Shown: positions 25,601 through 40,600, numbered from the stretch's first letter. The stretch: DNA of 64,000 nt from Anseranas semipalmata (GCA_013399115.1 VXAA01001151.1:1137992-1201991), one strand, 5' to 3'. Notes: generated from the sequence alone by a model not told the origin. Numbers and translations: made by a program.

Positions 25601-28600
25601 TTTCATCACTCAATTTGTAGTTTATGAAAACCAAGGGTTTCTATACGGGGTACAATTCTGTCAGAAGTCTGCAGGACATACTCTGTTTCAGTACAATGTT
25701 GGGGTGAGCACTAGGCGTCACTCAGGCAATGCCTGTAATTCTGCCTTGCACCTTTACTCAACTCAGACCAGGGTCTTCCCTGAACAGCAAGTGCCAAGTT
25801 ATGTAGCCCTGTTCCAGGGTATTTAGGACAACTATGAAATTTAACAACAACAAAAAAATCACTGATAACACGAAACTTCATCCAAAGCTCCAACTCTGGC
25901 CTTGACAGAAAGGCAACTATAGAAAAATCAAAAAAGATCTTGTTCAAACTACCAGAGGGTAATTTGAAAAGGTCACGCAAACAGAACACCTACTGAATTA
26001 CTGACCTTAGAGGGCTTACAGCAGAACCACAGTAACTGATCCATTGCAAATGCAAAGGAAAGCATGTTAGCTTAAATCACCATAAAAGCCATCTGTCACA
26101 AGCTAAGTGCTTGCATATTGCCAGTTACCATGGCTCACCTGACTAGAAGAAACTTGTTAAGCTACGGAAGCTTAAATCACTAACAATTTATTCATACTCT
26201 AAGTTTTCAGAAAACTAATTTGCAGACATTTAAGGAACTTCCGTTCTAATGTCAGTAAGCCTCCCCCTACCCCATAAATAAAATTCAAGTCTTGAGGCTT
26301 TCCCTTTTAACTGGAAGACAGGACAGAACCCTCCAAGCCCTGCAAAAGCTGCTTAAGACTGCTACTCTACTTTATATTTACCAACAAAACAGACTCCAGG
26401 TCACCATTTGTGCTTGATGTTCAAATCAGCATGACCTGCAGTTGCAAATGTTAAACTCTTAAGTCTACCTTGCCTCTATCCTCTTGCCAAAATGTGTCTT
26501 TTTTATTTCTGACAGAACTGACTCCTGTTGGCAAGTCCTGACAGCTGAACACTGCTCCTGAGAGTTCTGAATACCATGGAACTTACAGTGGAGGAACCTG
26601 CATTATGTCCCCAGTGAACTTTTGCAGCACATTTTCAAGATCTTTTTTTGTTACCTGGTCTGTAGAAAGAAAACAATAAGTATGTTAGCATTGGTTGTTC
26701 ACATGGCAGCAATGGCATTGATCACATTCTGCAAACAGATACAAAGAAGTGGTCCCTCTTGTCTGAATTTAAATTGGATGAAAAATGCCTAAGAGATAAA
26801 AAACAGAATGTAGGTAGGAGTGTGAATTATCACAAAAAGAATAGAACAAACAGTCCAAGGTGATTAAGACAGTCTGGACGCTTTCAGAAGGGCAGAAATC
26901 TCAACATACATAGTTCTGCTTTGCAATTTTTCTCTCTTGGGACTACAAATACATTTTTCTTGGGAACTATGCAAAAACTACAAAACTTGTCCTATTCTAA
27001 TCTTTGTTAAAGGACTAAGAAGAATAAAATGCTCATCTAACCTTGATAACTTCTCTTTAAGAGTACCTGCATGGGAAAAATCCAACAGGTTACCAGCAAA
27101 CAAAAGCACTGCAATTTTTTTTTCGTAGTGAAGAAAAAGACTGTATCTGGAACAAAATATTAAATTCCTCTATCAAACATCTAACCTATAGATGCTCACA
27201 AAGGTATAGTTACATATTAAGTAAGGCAATTTTACTGAAGAAATCCTGTAAAAGAAAGTAACTGCTTTAGGAAATCTACCCTCTTAAGAGTACACATACA
27301 TAGCTGTCCCACTTTTATTAGAAGGCTATAACTGAAGTAGCTGCTTGCACTGGTCCTTTGAAATACAATTCAATAGGGATGACGTTCATCCTTAATTTGT
27401 TTAGAGAGTACAAACCTAAGATCTGTAATCACAATGCATTTCAGTAACTGTCTAGTCCTGTGCCTCATATTTTAGTGGTAGACCTGGCGGTGCTAGGGTA
27501 ACAGCTGGACTTGATGATCTTGGAGCTCTTTTCCAACCTAAGTGATTCTATGATTTTATTAGTGTCACTCTAAGCCAACAGCATCCTGGAACATAAATAA
27601 AATTAATTCATTTATTGACCCTTCATTATGTTTTGGAGAAGATCTGTACTTGCAGCCCTGACAAAACAGATGTACTTCAAGTAAGTAAAAAGGAAGAGTT
27701 TTCTTTCCACTGTAACTTTTGAAGATGGCAATGTGGCATCTCACTTTGGCAAAGCACACTTTGCAGCCTCGGGAGCACGTGCTGTCCCTAGGCAGCAGTT
27801 GTCTCCAGAAGTGTTATTAACAGCAAGGTTGCAAGGCACACAGGTCAGTCAGGGATGCTGAGAGAGAACAAAGCACAGCAGAACATGGGGTAGGAATGAC
27901 AAAACTGTTTGCACAGTAAGTCTGGATCATCTTCTGAAGATGCTCTTACGTGACTGTTTCAATCTGACAGCATTACTGTAGTTTAGCAATGCATCACAAC
28001 AAAATTACACAGAAAAGCTAGCTTGACTCAACTCTATGCCTGTGATCCTGTCAGCCTTCTTGCAAACCCCAGACTGTTTCAGGCTAGAATTTAGTATTTA
28101 ATATATAAGAAAAAAAAGCCCCATGTGAGGAATGATGTATTAAGCCATTAACAAAGCTGTACAGTGTGTTATCAACATAAATATTTATAGATGAGTTTGC
28201 TAAGACACAGAATAAATCATATTTGTCTTCTGTGATGCATCATGGCACAATCTGGCCAGTATTAAATTCTGAAAATCTGAAAATGTGCTTCCCCCCCCCC
28301 CCCCCCCCAGCGTGCATTGCCTTTGTGTTAATGGGCTGTACTGGATTCTTGCTCTTTCCTACAGCAACCTGGTGGAGCTTTTGCCCAGCTCTCTGATGAA
28401 GAAGAATGCCCTATTAATCCAGTCCCAAACAAACAAACAGTTTCACTGTGTCTAAATTGTATATTTGTCCCAGGCACCAGTCTGGACTTGTGCCTCTGCA
28501 GAGCACACAGCCCACGCTGTGAACCAAGTCCTTCACTGCCTCTCAGCTCCCCCTGTCATTACACCCACCGTCCAGGCAGGAGGGAATTCCGCCCTGCCCA

Positions 28601-31600
28601 GCAGAACCGTCTCCCTTCTGGCCCTATGCCCACAGGTCTCCCTCCCCTGGCCGTGGGCTTGGGTTTAGTAGGTTAACAGCTTGTCTCGGCAGCAAGTTTA
28701 GAGCATTTGGACCCAACCCTCCATCAAGCAGGGAACATGAACACATCCATAAAGGCTAAATAGTTTCAGCAGTTCCAAAACTTTCTCTCTCCATTTGACT
28801 CCACTTCTCCACTCCCCTATAGTAAGGGGTAGAGAAAGGCTTCTGCAGGACATGCTTGTCACAGATCCCAATCACACTTGTTACCAAGAGTTAGCCTACG
28901 CTCCCCAGTATCCTGATTGCAAATACTAGTTTTTGCTAGAAGCTGGGCTTAAACTGCATCTCTCTGCCCTTTCAGGGAGAGACTGCTGCCCTGTTTCACG
29001 ATTCCAGTCAGGACTGTCTAGGTTTGGCCCATGGGATAAGCGCATCCAAACTCCAGGAGTAAAGACAGCCCTAGCTTCAAACAAAATGACTGCAGCTGCT
29101 CTGTGTGTACACTGCTTGAAATACGTTTAATTCAACGCTGTTTTCTAAACTTCTTCCCAAGCCCTTACACTGACAGCGGAGTTATATGATGTCTGCACAG
29201 GCTGTGCTTCTTCCAGTGGACTGTTCCCTACGATTCTATCAGCATCCCAAAGCACCCAAAATTTCTGGTCTCCAAGGCTTCTAAAAACATTCAGAATAAT
29301 GTTTTCAGCTTCTAACATGAAAATTTTCAACAGTTGTACACTGATAACTGTTGACCTATTTTCTTGCTGTAATCATAAAGGAAGCTAAATAAGTTATCAA
29401 ACCAAAAGGTGCCAGCTGTGCCACAACTTCAAAAAGCCTCCACTGAAGGGTGATCTTGCCCTGTGCTCTCACTAACAAGCTATACCAGAACAGAACACAA
29501 GACCACAATAATTATCCATGACAGACCAAGGGAACTATAGTAAGTAGCCTCAGCTCAGTCTGGCATCAATTATTTGCAAACAGGCAAGCAGAATGCTGAA
29601 AGGACTATATTCATTTTTTATTTTAATTATTCAGGTAGCTCCATTAAACACATTTTCATAGTAATCATAGAATCATAGTAATCATAGAATGGCCTGGGTT
29701 GAAAAGAACCTTAAAGATCATCTAGTTTCAACCCCCCTGCTCTGGGCAGGGTTGCCAACTACTAGAGCAGGCTGCCCAGCGTCACATCCAGCCTGGCCTT
29801 GAATGCCTCCAGGGATGGGGCATCCACAACCTCTCTGGGCAACCTGTTCCAGTGCCTCACCACCCTCTGAGTGAAAAACTTCCTCCTAATATCCAACCTA
29901 AATCTCCCCTGTCTTAGTTTGAAACCATTCCCCCTTGTCCTATCACTATCAACACTTGTAAACAGGCGTTCCCCCTCCTGTTTATACGCTCCCTTCAGGT
30001 ACTGGAAGGCCGCAATGAGGTGTCCCCGGAGCCTTCTCTTCTCCAAGCTAAACAAGCCCAGTTCCCTCAACCTTTCTTCATAGGAGAGGTGTTCCAGCCC
30101 TCTGATCATCTTAGTGGCCCTCCTCTGGACCCGTTCCAAGAGCTCCACACCCTTCTTGTGCTGGGAGCCCCAGGCCTGCACGCAGTATTCCAGGTGGGGT
30201 CTCACCAGAGCAGAGTAGAGGGGGACAATCACCTCCCTCTCCCTGCTGGCCACCCCTTTTTTAATGCAGCCCAGGACATAGTTGGCCTTCCGGGCCGCAA
30301 GTGCGCACTGCCGGCTCATGTCCAGCTTCTCGTCCAGCAGGACAAGAAGCATTTAGCATTTTAGCATAATCAGCAGAAACGTGTAGAAAACCCTGAAGAA
30401 TTCTGTTCTCCATGTCTGGATATAGTCTCTGAGCAGCTGGGAGGAAGTGGTTTCAGAATGCACATTCCCGTGCATAGTTACAGAAGGGCTACAAATATTA
30501 ATGTTCTCAAGACAGCTTCAGAGGAACATTAAACCCTTGTTGCTTCCAAAGTCAGCATCCAATAACCTGGGAGCAGTATGAAGCCATAAGTAACCTCATG
30601 TGGAAATACAAGTTCTTTCTGTGCTAAGAAACAGACAAAAACTATCGGAAGTTCAAGAGGGGATGGATAAACCCAAGCAGTTCTCTTCAACACATCCTTT
30701 CATTGTGAGCAACTGTAACACACAACAGTTTGCTTTCCAAAGTGCTGTCTCCAGACACCCTGAGGACTAAAACGTAACACTTTCTTACAGCAAGCAACTT
30801 TCTTCAGGCACTTTACTCTTCAGGTCCAGTGGAGTCATTCAGGAGGAGTTTTATACATCTTGCAGGCTGTTTTACTGCCCTCTCCCTGCATTAAGTCGCA
30901 ACCCTAGGTTCTGCTGGCACTGCAGGATTTGTATTCCCTAGCAGATGCTCAGCATCTTCCAGGATCCTTCCAGGTGTCAAGGAAAGCTGAAATTCACCTC
31001 AAATATCTGCGGTGCATGTCCCTGGCGTAGCAATTAAGATTAGGCACGGGTGGGCCACCCAGAAAGCCAAGCTGCTCTGGAGAAGACACTGTTGAAGTTA
31101 AGAAATACCCGCTTTATTTGAAGATGAGGAAGGAAGGAAATACAAAATATGTAGGTAGCATGGAGAAAGAAGTACACATCTTCTCTATTCCTTCTTATAA
31201 AGAATTCAACCCTGATTTGCACCAATATGGAAAGTAACTGAGGCCAATTTGATGAGCATTCCTTTCAGCAGTCAGCTTCAGCAAAAGGAAGCTTTGTCCC
31301 CTACCCAGTACTGTACTGCCCAGCAATGCCAATACTTCCGTTCATGAAACTGCATGATAAGCTGGACCATGGGATTGATCTCAGTTGAAAAAAAGATAAG
31401 CAACTCAAAAAAGTGGTTATTTTTAACCCAAATCAGTTCGCCAAGATTACTTGCCATACAGTCTAACAAAAAACTAAGCCACCGTAACAGATGAGGTAGT
31501 GCAGAAGTGGGAAACTACTGTAACAAGAGCTGCCAGTGGAAGAAATGCTCATGAAAACACTGTAAATTCTGTCAGCCATAAGCAACATATACAATTAAAA

Positions 31601-34600
31601 AGCAAGACTAGTGTTTCATGAAACATTTATTTTAATTGACCATGGGAATTTCATCTACTTGAAATGAATACTCAGTGCAGCAGAGCCACAGCATTCCACT
31701 TTGAGAGGTACACAAAGACGAGGGAAGCATTCACCAGCCATCACCAAATGTTGGTTATTTGCAGCTCTAACACCATGCAGATGCTCAGCCCGTTAGGAGC
31801 TTAGAGAGAAACTTAGAAGTTGATCTTGAGGCAGAAGCAAGTGATCCAACATCTCTGAATAGCACTGTCTAGTAAATAATACAATTTAGAATGATCCATC
31901 GGGTTAAAGGTGGACAAGAAACTCATACTTGCCTGCCTCATGCAAAAAGAAAGACTACAAAAGAAAGGAGATTGGGGGTGAGGAGTGGAATCCAGGCTAC
32001 CTTTTCATTGTGCTTTTAAAAAAAAAAAACGGTGATTTACTTCCTGTACTTAAAACTTGGTACCACAAATAGTGTGGGACCTATATGAGTTGCTACGCAA
32101 CCAGTTACCTATTGCTTTTTTTCCCCCAATGCTGTGAAAGAACTAATGGCAAATGCATTTGGTGTGTCCCTGGTTAGTCCTACACTGTTTCTAAGACACC
32201 CCAGGCATTGTGGAATGTCCACTCTGACAAATTCGCAGTCAGGATTAAGATGAAGCCTTAAACCCTTGCACTGTGCTCTGTGGGTCAGAACATTTCATTT
32301 ATTAAAGTTGCTAGGACACAGATGGCAAGCAAGAGCAAGATTTGGTAGATGAATATGTAGAGGGTAGTTTATGCCATCCTCATTTAACGTTGAGCAGTCT
32401 GTAGTTAAACAGACATCCTGGAGGGAAGATCTAAGTACTTTATTCCTCCACTGGCCTAAAAGGGTGTAACTAAAAGAGCACTCATGAGACTACACAGGAA
32501 GAGGGAAATTTTAGTGGACACAGCATGCCAATTGTCAGCCTTTTAAAGATTTAAAATGACACAGTCCTGCCCAATTCTATTTTCTCCCTCCTAATCTAGT
32601 GCCTGCTTTGCTTTGTTCCCCAACAGAAATGAACACTTGCACTGGACATAACTGCATGAAGCCGGACTGAATTATATGAGCACTGAAGTTGAAGATGAAA
32701 TAATCTTAGTTTGATTTCGCATTTAAATTTAATTCACAGAGTCCCAAACATCTCTTCCGCTTTTCTATGATAGAGACCGTTTATGCCTTCAAATAACATT
32801 GAGTATATTGATTCATTTAGGATTACCATAAGGCTTCTCTTCAGTTACTTTTCCTGTAGCATCTAATGTATCAGTAGCTTTGCCCAGTAGGCCAATGGCA
32901 GTGTATTTCTGGGAAGGAAAAAAGAGAGATTAGTGAGTCAGGTCTTCAAGGTTGTCTTGTGTTTTTTGGTTTTGTTTTGTTTTTTAAATGACTGCAAAAC
33001 AACAAGTACTTCAAATGAGACCAGAAAGAATACTAACTTTGAGTAAGCAAAAGTAATGATGACAAGACAGGGAACTCAAAAGAAATTAAATCCTGCATTA
33101 CACAGGTCTACGACTTCAGTTTTAGAAACACAAGGAAGAAGAAAATAATCTAATTTTTACTATAAATACATCAATACCATAAAGAAAACAGAGCATTAAA
33201 AAAATCAAAGTCTCTGTGGGGTGTTATATGTCACTGTTTAAGCAAGGCACACAGAGTACCTTTCATGCAGTTTTTCTGTTCCTTCACAATCTTAAAAAAA
33301 ACAAACAACAACAAAAAAAAGAAAACAAAAAAACCCCCACACAAAGAACTTTATTTATGAAAGCAAAACACCCGCTTCCAAAGCAAAGCATTACAACAGC
33401 TCAGCCGTGAAGTGCAGTGATACACAATAGCCTAAAGCTAGAGGAGTTGTGAACATCTGGAATCTGGTGTGGACATTGTGACTAGCACATGGAGTGTAAG
33501 GCCACTGAGTGACATCTCTGCTTGTCATGGGTTCGCAGAATATTTCCATTTCAGGGCTTTCCCTTTAACAGTTATTGTCTAAAGAATTCTCCAGGACATG
33601 TGTCCATAGCTTGCAAGAAGGAATTAACCTGTTCCCAGGCCTGTAGCTCTTGTCCATATTGCGTTTCACCCAATGTCCTCCTTTTCCACATTTTCTTCAT
33701 AAGTACTGCCAGGCTGTGGGCGTAGGGCAGAATCCGCTGAAGGTGACAGAAGGCTTCCCTTGAACCAGCTGCCCCATGGCTTTCACAGGGCTGCCGACAT
33801 ATGAAGACTCACGCTGTACAGTGAGTTTGGGTCAAGACTGGAGATACTTCCAGGTATGAAAATCTGTGCTTTGAACTACTGCCTATCTCACTTCACTCAG
33901 CCCTATACCAAGCATTTCCATAGCTAGGAGAGAAAAATCAAGGTGTTCCACAAGCCTAACTCCCAGTATGGCTTCAATTAACTTATTCACAATTGAGCTA
34001 GTAAGAATTTGAACCAAGTCATAAAAAGATGCATCTTCCTGAAGCTGGTTGACCAAACTCTACTAGAAAGCATCCAAACATGCATAAGCACTAATGTTTT
34101 ACTATTTGATGCAATTCATCCTTTTTCACATACTTGTAAAGAATAAACAAGCTCACATAATAACAGTGTAGGAATATAAACCACACATACAAACTGGGAC
34201 TACTAAGACCTCTCTTGATTTTGTTCTGTGTGACAACCTGCCACTTGAATGTATTTCTTCAAGCAACTGCCACAAAATGGAAACAGCAGAAATAGTCAGA
34301 CAAAAGGCAGCAGAGTGCAGATTTTAATATAAAAATAGCTGTAGCCTTAATGCGGTAAGTAAAGAAAACTTTTTTCTGCACTAATACTCTGCAAAATTAG
34401 GCATTTAAAAAAATAAAAATAAAATTCTTTAAGTTTATTTTCTTCTGGGAAGCACAGAAAAGAAAAGGAAGGAAGAATGGATGAAGGCTGCTCCACAATA
34501 AATATTTATATAAACTTTACAGTATATCAACTGCTTTTAGGACCATAACATTGCTTGCTCTCAGAGACATTTAATGATCTAGTTCTTAACTTTTAATAGC

Positions 34601-37600
34601 ACAGTTAGAAAGAGACACTATTCAGCAGTTATTTCTAGAGGTTAATAAAAAACGTGAGCAGATCTTAACAATTCTAGCATGATGAATGATCTTAGCAGTT
34701 CAGTAAAACTTCAAATCTGAAAACTTCAAACCTCTTCACATCAGACATTTCTAAATGGAAGTACTGATACCACTTCAGTTTGAATGCAGTTTTTCCTCAT
34801 AATTCTGTTTTTTGCTGTGTTGCTTCAGGCTGTCTATTATAATGACAAGCTTTATTTGACCTCCCTGCAATGGAGAGAGAATATTGTGTGTTTATATGTA
34901 AACACAAACTTTATGAACTATACAATCCAAAGCTCAAATCTTGACTTGCCCTTTACTTTCTGCAAAAAGGACATAAAGCCATCTGTAAAATGCCATTCAA
35001 AAAGAAAATCCTTAAAAATTAGTTACAAATTGCCATTCCTTAGAGAAGCCTTTAAAGACTCACAAAAGAAGACTCAAGACAGAAATGCAATAATCCACTA
35101 AGAAGGCTATAACAGGTCAGGAAATTAAGAATTATAGTTGGTTTATGGATCAGTCTCTGAAGTGCCCTTGGATATCTACAATTATACATCATAATTCTTA
35201 CTAGCCACTTAGTTGGCTTTACTTCCCTTTTGTTAGCGTCCAGGACCCAGAGCTTGTAGAAGGCAAAATGAGAGTCCAGATTTAATCTGTTGTTCCTCTT
35301 ATTTTGCGTCAAAATTCAGCATTAACTCTCCTTAGCCTCTAACTCTCACTGCCCTTGGAGGTGCCCCATGGATTGTCAGTCATTTAATAAGTGTTTGGTG
35401 ACCTTTCCTCACCTGTGTTGGCAATCACTTATTTCTTCCAGTTTTATAAAATATATCTAGCAACATTCTTCCTGTACTCTCAAATTACAAATCACTGCAG
35501 GAACACAGACAGCAACAGCTCACAACCACACTGACTTCAACCCACTCAACCCGAAACAACAGAAAAGCAAGGTAATAGATATCGCAGGCAGTGGAAAAGC
35601 CTAACAAATCCAGACCGTGGCAGGAAACCTCCCAGTACCAGCAGCTCGTCAGAGAACACTGCCAATCGATAGCCCCTGCATCCCTGCCCCCTGCTCATCT
35701 CAAGTGACCAAGACCCAAATCATTTAAAGATCAAAAACAGCACCTCAGCTTCCCTATGGGATCCTGCAATATGCACACTGAAAGTTCAGATGAAGCATTC
35801 CCAGTCACACTTGCATGCACTGCAGCACTGTGCATTAATTTCAACTTCTAATGGGGTTCTGAATGGTCCCAAAGCAGCCTCACAATTCTCAGAACAACAT
35901 AACCCCGAGGGGATACAGACCTTCACACAACATTCATGCATTAGGGAACAGTTACATCTCTGCTGCCTAGAAAACATTTTTCTTGATGTTATGACAACTG
36001 CAACAAGAGGCAGCAAAGTGATCAGAAGCCCTCAAGTACAAGCAACTCTTCCATTCACACTAGTGAGGAGACAACCTTAAGATGCTTTAGATTGACAAAC
36101 CACCGCACTCCAACAATGATGATGTAACATGAAAATCATCCCGCAGATATATATGGTGGGTGCAACCCCAACAAGACCAGAAAGATGGGCAAGTGCTTTG
36201 GCAGCCATGCGGCTGCTACCACACCTGTGACCAGAAAGACATGCCATAAAAGCCAGTACTGGACAAAAACAGGACAACAGGAACCCTTAAGAAACAAATT
36301 ATGAACCCTCTAGTAAACCTGAAAGATCGTGGGAAGAGAAATTTTGTTTTAGTCACAACCATAGGCACAATCGAAATTCTCACAATCAATAAGCAACATG
36401 ATGCTTACAATACTGTTTTAGTAATAGAAACAACTATCATTTGGCTTTTTGATTTCAAATCCAATTTAAGAGAAATCTGGATACTAGCTGGGAGGAGAAT
36501 GAAAGCATAAACATAAAAAGAGAGAGAAATGACAGGACTTTATCAGCATACATATTTAACTGCGAGAGGAGGAGGAGGAGGAGGAAGAATCCTCTCGTGT
36601 TCGAGTGTTTCTGCAGCCAGCACAGCTATTAGCTGCACAACCTGCCCAGAGGCTGGAGCCCCTGGGCTGACTGCCAGGCACGTCTGCCCCACTTATCAGT
36701 GCAAATGCCAGACAGACCAGGGAACGGAACTTCTCAATTTTAATTGTTAATATATCAAAGGGTTGTTTTTTTTNNNNNNNNNTTTTTTTTTTTTTTTTTT
36801 TGGAAAGAAGCCAGGTAGTTCAAATCTTAAATTATAACATGTTTAAAAGCTTTTTCAAAGATGGAGAAGCAACGCTTTGGAGGAACTAGACAGAAGCACA
36901 AGTAATTATGAAATAAGGTCACTAGTAGCTGTCAGGACGATTTTAAGATGGCTCCCATTGCAAGAACTTCCCAGCAAAGCAAGCTCCCTGGAAGAGGCAG
37001 TTCATAAGAGTTCATCCAAGGATGACCCATTTTCTAATCACAGCAGCAACTGAACACAGAAGTATAAAAGGAAAAATAAATAAATAAAGATTCCAGCCCC
37101 TGTGCAGGAGACTGAAGGCCAGGAAAGAGAAGCCACAGTTGATAGTGAGTCAATTTATACAAACAGCTGTCTGCATGTGGCTGACAAGTTTGAGAGAACA
37201 CACAGACACACACAAAATCCGAAAAACCACGTGCTCTAGGGAACCTGAAAGAAATCAGAGGGAGCACCCAGCAGGCAAGCACCGATTAGAATTACTGCTC
37301 CTGCGCCTCATCCACTCCATCTACATGCCTGGTGCAAGCAGTTACATTTTTGTAAACTTAGGCCATTGAGATACCGGAGAGGCCTTCAACTCTCAGTTTT
37401 AAATTGACATTCAGTTTGTCTGTAATGATTTCTAAAGCACAACTAAAATGCTCTGGATTTAAGAGTTACATAATTTGTATTTGCTGTTTGTATAACATTA
37501 GCAGCGACCAATGGTTCCCAGTATGCTAATCATCCACCAAAACAGAGGAGTACATGAGGTAGACAAATAACCTGGAACAAAAGAGGGTTGCCATAGTTTC

Positions 37601-40600
37601 AATTATTTTCCAAAACAAAGCGCTTTCGCTAAGTAGTTTCTAATATATTAAAAACAAAGAGCCCTAATCTCTTAAAAGCACGTTGCATGGAGGCAAAATG
37701 AAGACTGCAGGATTACGGGGGAGTTCCAAATTTTATGACAGAGCAAGTTCAAAATTAACAAAAACCAAACATGTCCTCTTAATACACACAAACATTACAA
37801 CTTCTCTTCTCTAACATTCATTTTTCTCCTAAAAGAAAAAGCTGACTTTGTGCTAAGCCTGCACTAAATTTTATTTACTGCTAGACGCTGTAATTGTACT
37901 GTCATTGCTGAAGAACTATCTGATCTTTACTCTTGGACTAACAGGATTTTCTGACCTCTTATGTCAGCGTATTTAAAAAGTTCAAGCATACAGGGTGACT
38001 GGATTTTCAAAGTGAAGGACTAGAACAACCCATAGTAGGGGAGCCCACAGAAGATATTTTACGTGGAGTTCAAAGAAGCCATAAGCTGGTAACTAAAGGC
38101 AGCAGCAAGTTTAAGTGCTGGCATCAGAGGGAGGGGAGGAAAGGAGAGGGAGAGAAAACAAACAAATAATAATTTAAAAAGAACACAATCCCAACAGTAA
38201 CAGGAACACTAGATAGCACCATGGCCCTGTGTCACTCATAAATGCAAGACAGACTCACAAAATCCAAGCGGGGAAGCAGGCTGATGTGCAAAAGCAGCTG
38301 CTTGTAAGCCGCAGTCTATTTATTCACACCTTTCTGACACTTGCTGTCTGTGGAACCTACCACACTCACCAGAATATCTCAGGTTGGCTCTTAAATTTTG
38401 TCTTCAGCTTCAGTACCTGTTCTTTAGCTGTTTCCTCATCCCGCCATCTAGCACCTACACCACAGATCATACAAAATAAACCAAGACAACCTCCAGCTCC
38501 CAGCTGAGAAGCAGTTTTAAGAAAATTCATAATTCTTTGCCCAGATAAGACAGTCCCTCCAGAGGGAGTAAGACTTTATACATAGCTAAGAGTATCTCCA
38601 AGTTACTAGAAGGAGCACTACAGAAAACAATGCAGAACGGCTAGTTTAAACCTCTTGACATCTTCCCCCCCCTATGATTTTTACTAGGGAAAAAAAATTG
38701 CTATCTTGCAGCCTTGTGGGGTTTTTTTGAATGAATGAATGATTGCAAGGAAGACCTATACATGTAGCACAGACATACAAAATTATAGCAAGATCAAGAG
38801 AAAAGAGGGCAACACTGACCTCATGAAAAAAAAAAAAAAACACAAAAATCACACTACAGCATGCTTTTGAAATATTCTGCACTTTTGGAGGAAAGAGCTT
38901 CTGCAGCACAATAGGTGCAGTCTACTCAATATTTCCAACAGTTTAAAAAAAGTGTGAATATTAACAGAGCATGAAGCTGAGCTATTAATAGATTAGGCCT
39001 CTGGGGTTAACATAAAAGAGACTCGAGCAATACACAGCATGTTAAGCCAGCTTATTAACGGTACTGCAGCAGGAAAGCTTCTATCTATACTATCTAACAA
39101 CTTCTTCTACAACTGTGTTTTGGGGATACTGGGCAGGTAAGGAAAGAGCAGATATTCACATCAGCCTCTTCTCCTTTTATGATTTGTTAGGGAAAAAAAA
39201 GCAGGTTAAAAAATGTACTGTTTTGAAATAACAGGTCATTGAAGATGGCACCAGGGCATCTACATGGAAGGGGCACATTAAGACCATTTTAATCCAAATA
39301 ACACTTCAGCCCTGCCTGATTTCTCCATCCTCCACTATGCAGGCTTAACATTCCCTCAGTGCATGGACACCACTTCAAGTTTTGGCGACACCTTCTAGAC
39401 ATTCTCAAAACACATCAAAAACAACATAATCCATGCAGCTTTCTAGCCTTCCTGTTATGGAAGCATTTTGCTTGTAACAAAATAAAGAGGAGGACCAGAC
39501 TTTCATAAACTGACATTGATCTCTAGTTACTATCTTGAGATATTCAGGGAACAAGAAATTCATTATCAGTAACATACGACGATACACACAGAACAGAAAC
39601 CCATGCCAAGCGTACATAAACAAGGATGGTCTGAGCCAAACACCTCTGCTCTTGTAAGAGGGCATGCAATTACAACAGAAAGTTCTGGTTCTGCAAAAAT
39701 TCTCAGGTGTCAGTAGTGGTTAAAACAAAAAGCAAGCAGTATCATAGCGGTACTTGGATATAGCTGTAAGGGACTGCAGACATAAGTAGGACAAGTTTTA
39801 GTAACAGAGATAATGTCTTTCACCTAAGACTTCTTACACGTTTGCACAACACCGTAACAAATACCATGTAACAGAAATGGCAAGACTTCTCTGTCCTATG
39901 TATGTGTTTCAGGAATGTTAATATACTTTACCGAACACACAAGAATGATAGCTAAATGGATGAAATTAAGCAACCACTACATGTCAGGATGAATCACCTA
40001 GCCAGTCTACAACGGCTGAAACACATCCATCTGCCTGTGGGTTAACATTGCTCATAAAACAATCACTCCATCCCTGATTTGCCAGTCCTGTTCCTCAAGG
40101 GAAACCTATAAAACACCTTTCAAAACAAGCCTGGGAACTAAAATTCATAACTCCACTGGGTTCAGAAAAAACATGAGCTCAATAGAGATATTGGATTTAT
40201 GGCACAGTATAACGTTACCTCACACTAACCCCCTCACATTCCACAATGAATAATATACCAGGCTCTCTCGTTCCCCTAGGAGATAACCTTATCTCTTTCT
40301 TTCCTCTCCTACCTTCCTTGTAAGGAAACAATAATTTCTTTGGGCTTGAACAGAGGCAAAGTAATGACATTTTATGTAGCTACAATCCATTTTGCTTAAG
40401 TGAGCTGGTCACATACAGCACTCTCTTTTTTCGTTACTTCTCCCATCTCAGTACCAATAGAAATGTAGTCAGACCCTTGCTTCATGTGGATGGGATACCA
40501 CAAACAAAGAAGTGTGAGAATAAAAGGGCATGAACCATAGAGTGAAAAATGAGAAGGTCTTGAAAATGAAAAATTTCCTAGGGAAAGTGCTATAAAGCAA

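Larger units (their letters stand above)
26660..32826 (-). other. TRUB1: TRUB1 intron 4
   Basis: 6167-bp GT-AG intron, donor GTAATC and acceptor TTCTACAG. It holds two CR1 pieces: a plus-strand 3' fragment at 27471-27556 and a minus-strand copy at 29662-30343. It also has an 18-base C run at 28291-28308, which is G18 in the TRUB1 transcript, and a GC-rich patch at about 28460-28670. No exon is supported. Confidence 0.8.

Noticed and set aside
34784..35101. 105-codon frame with a hydrophobic N-terminus resembling a signal peptide
   Set aside because: It is AT-rich with a low-complexity start inside TRUB1 intron 3, has no family resemblance, and short hydrophobic starts are common in T-rich DNA.
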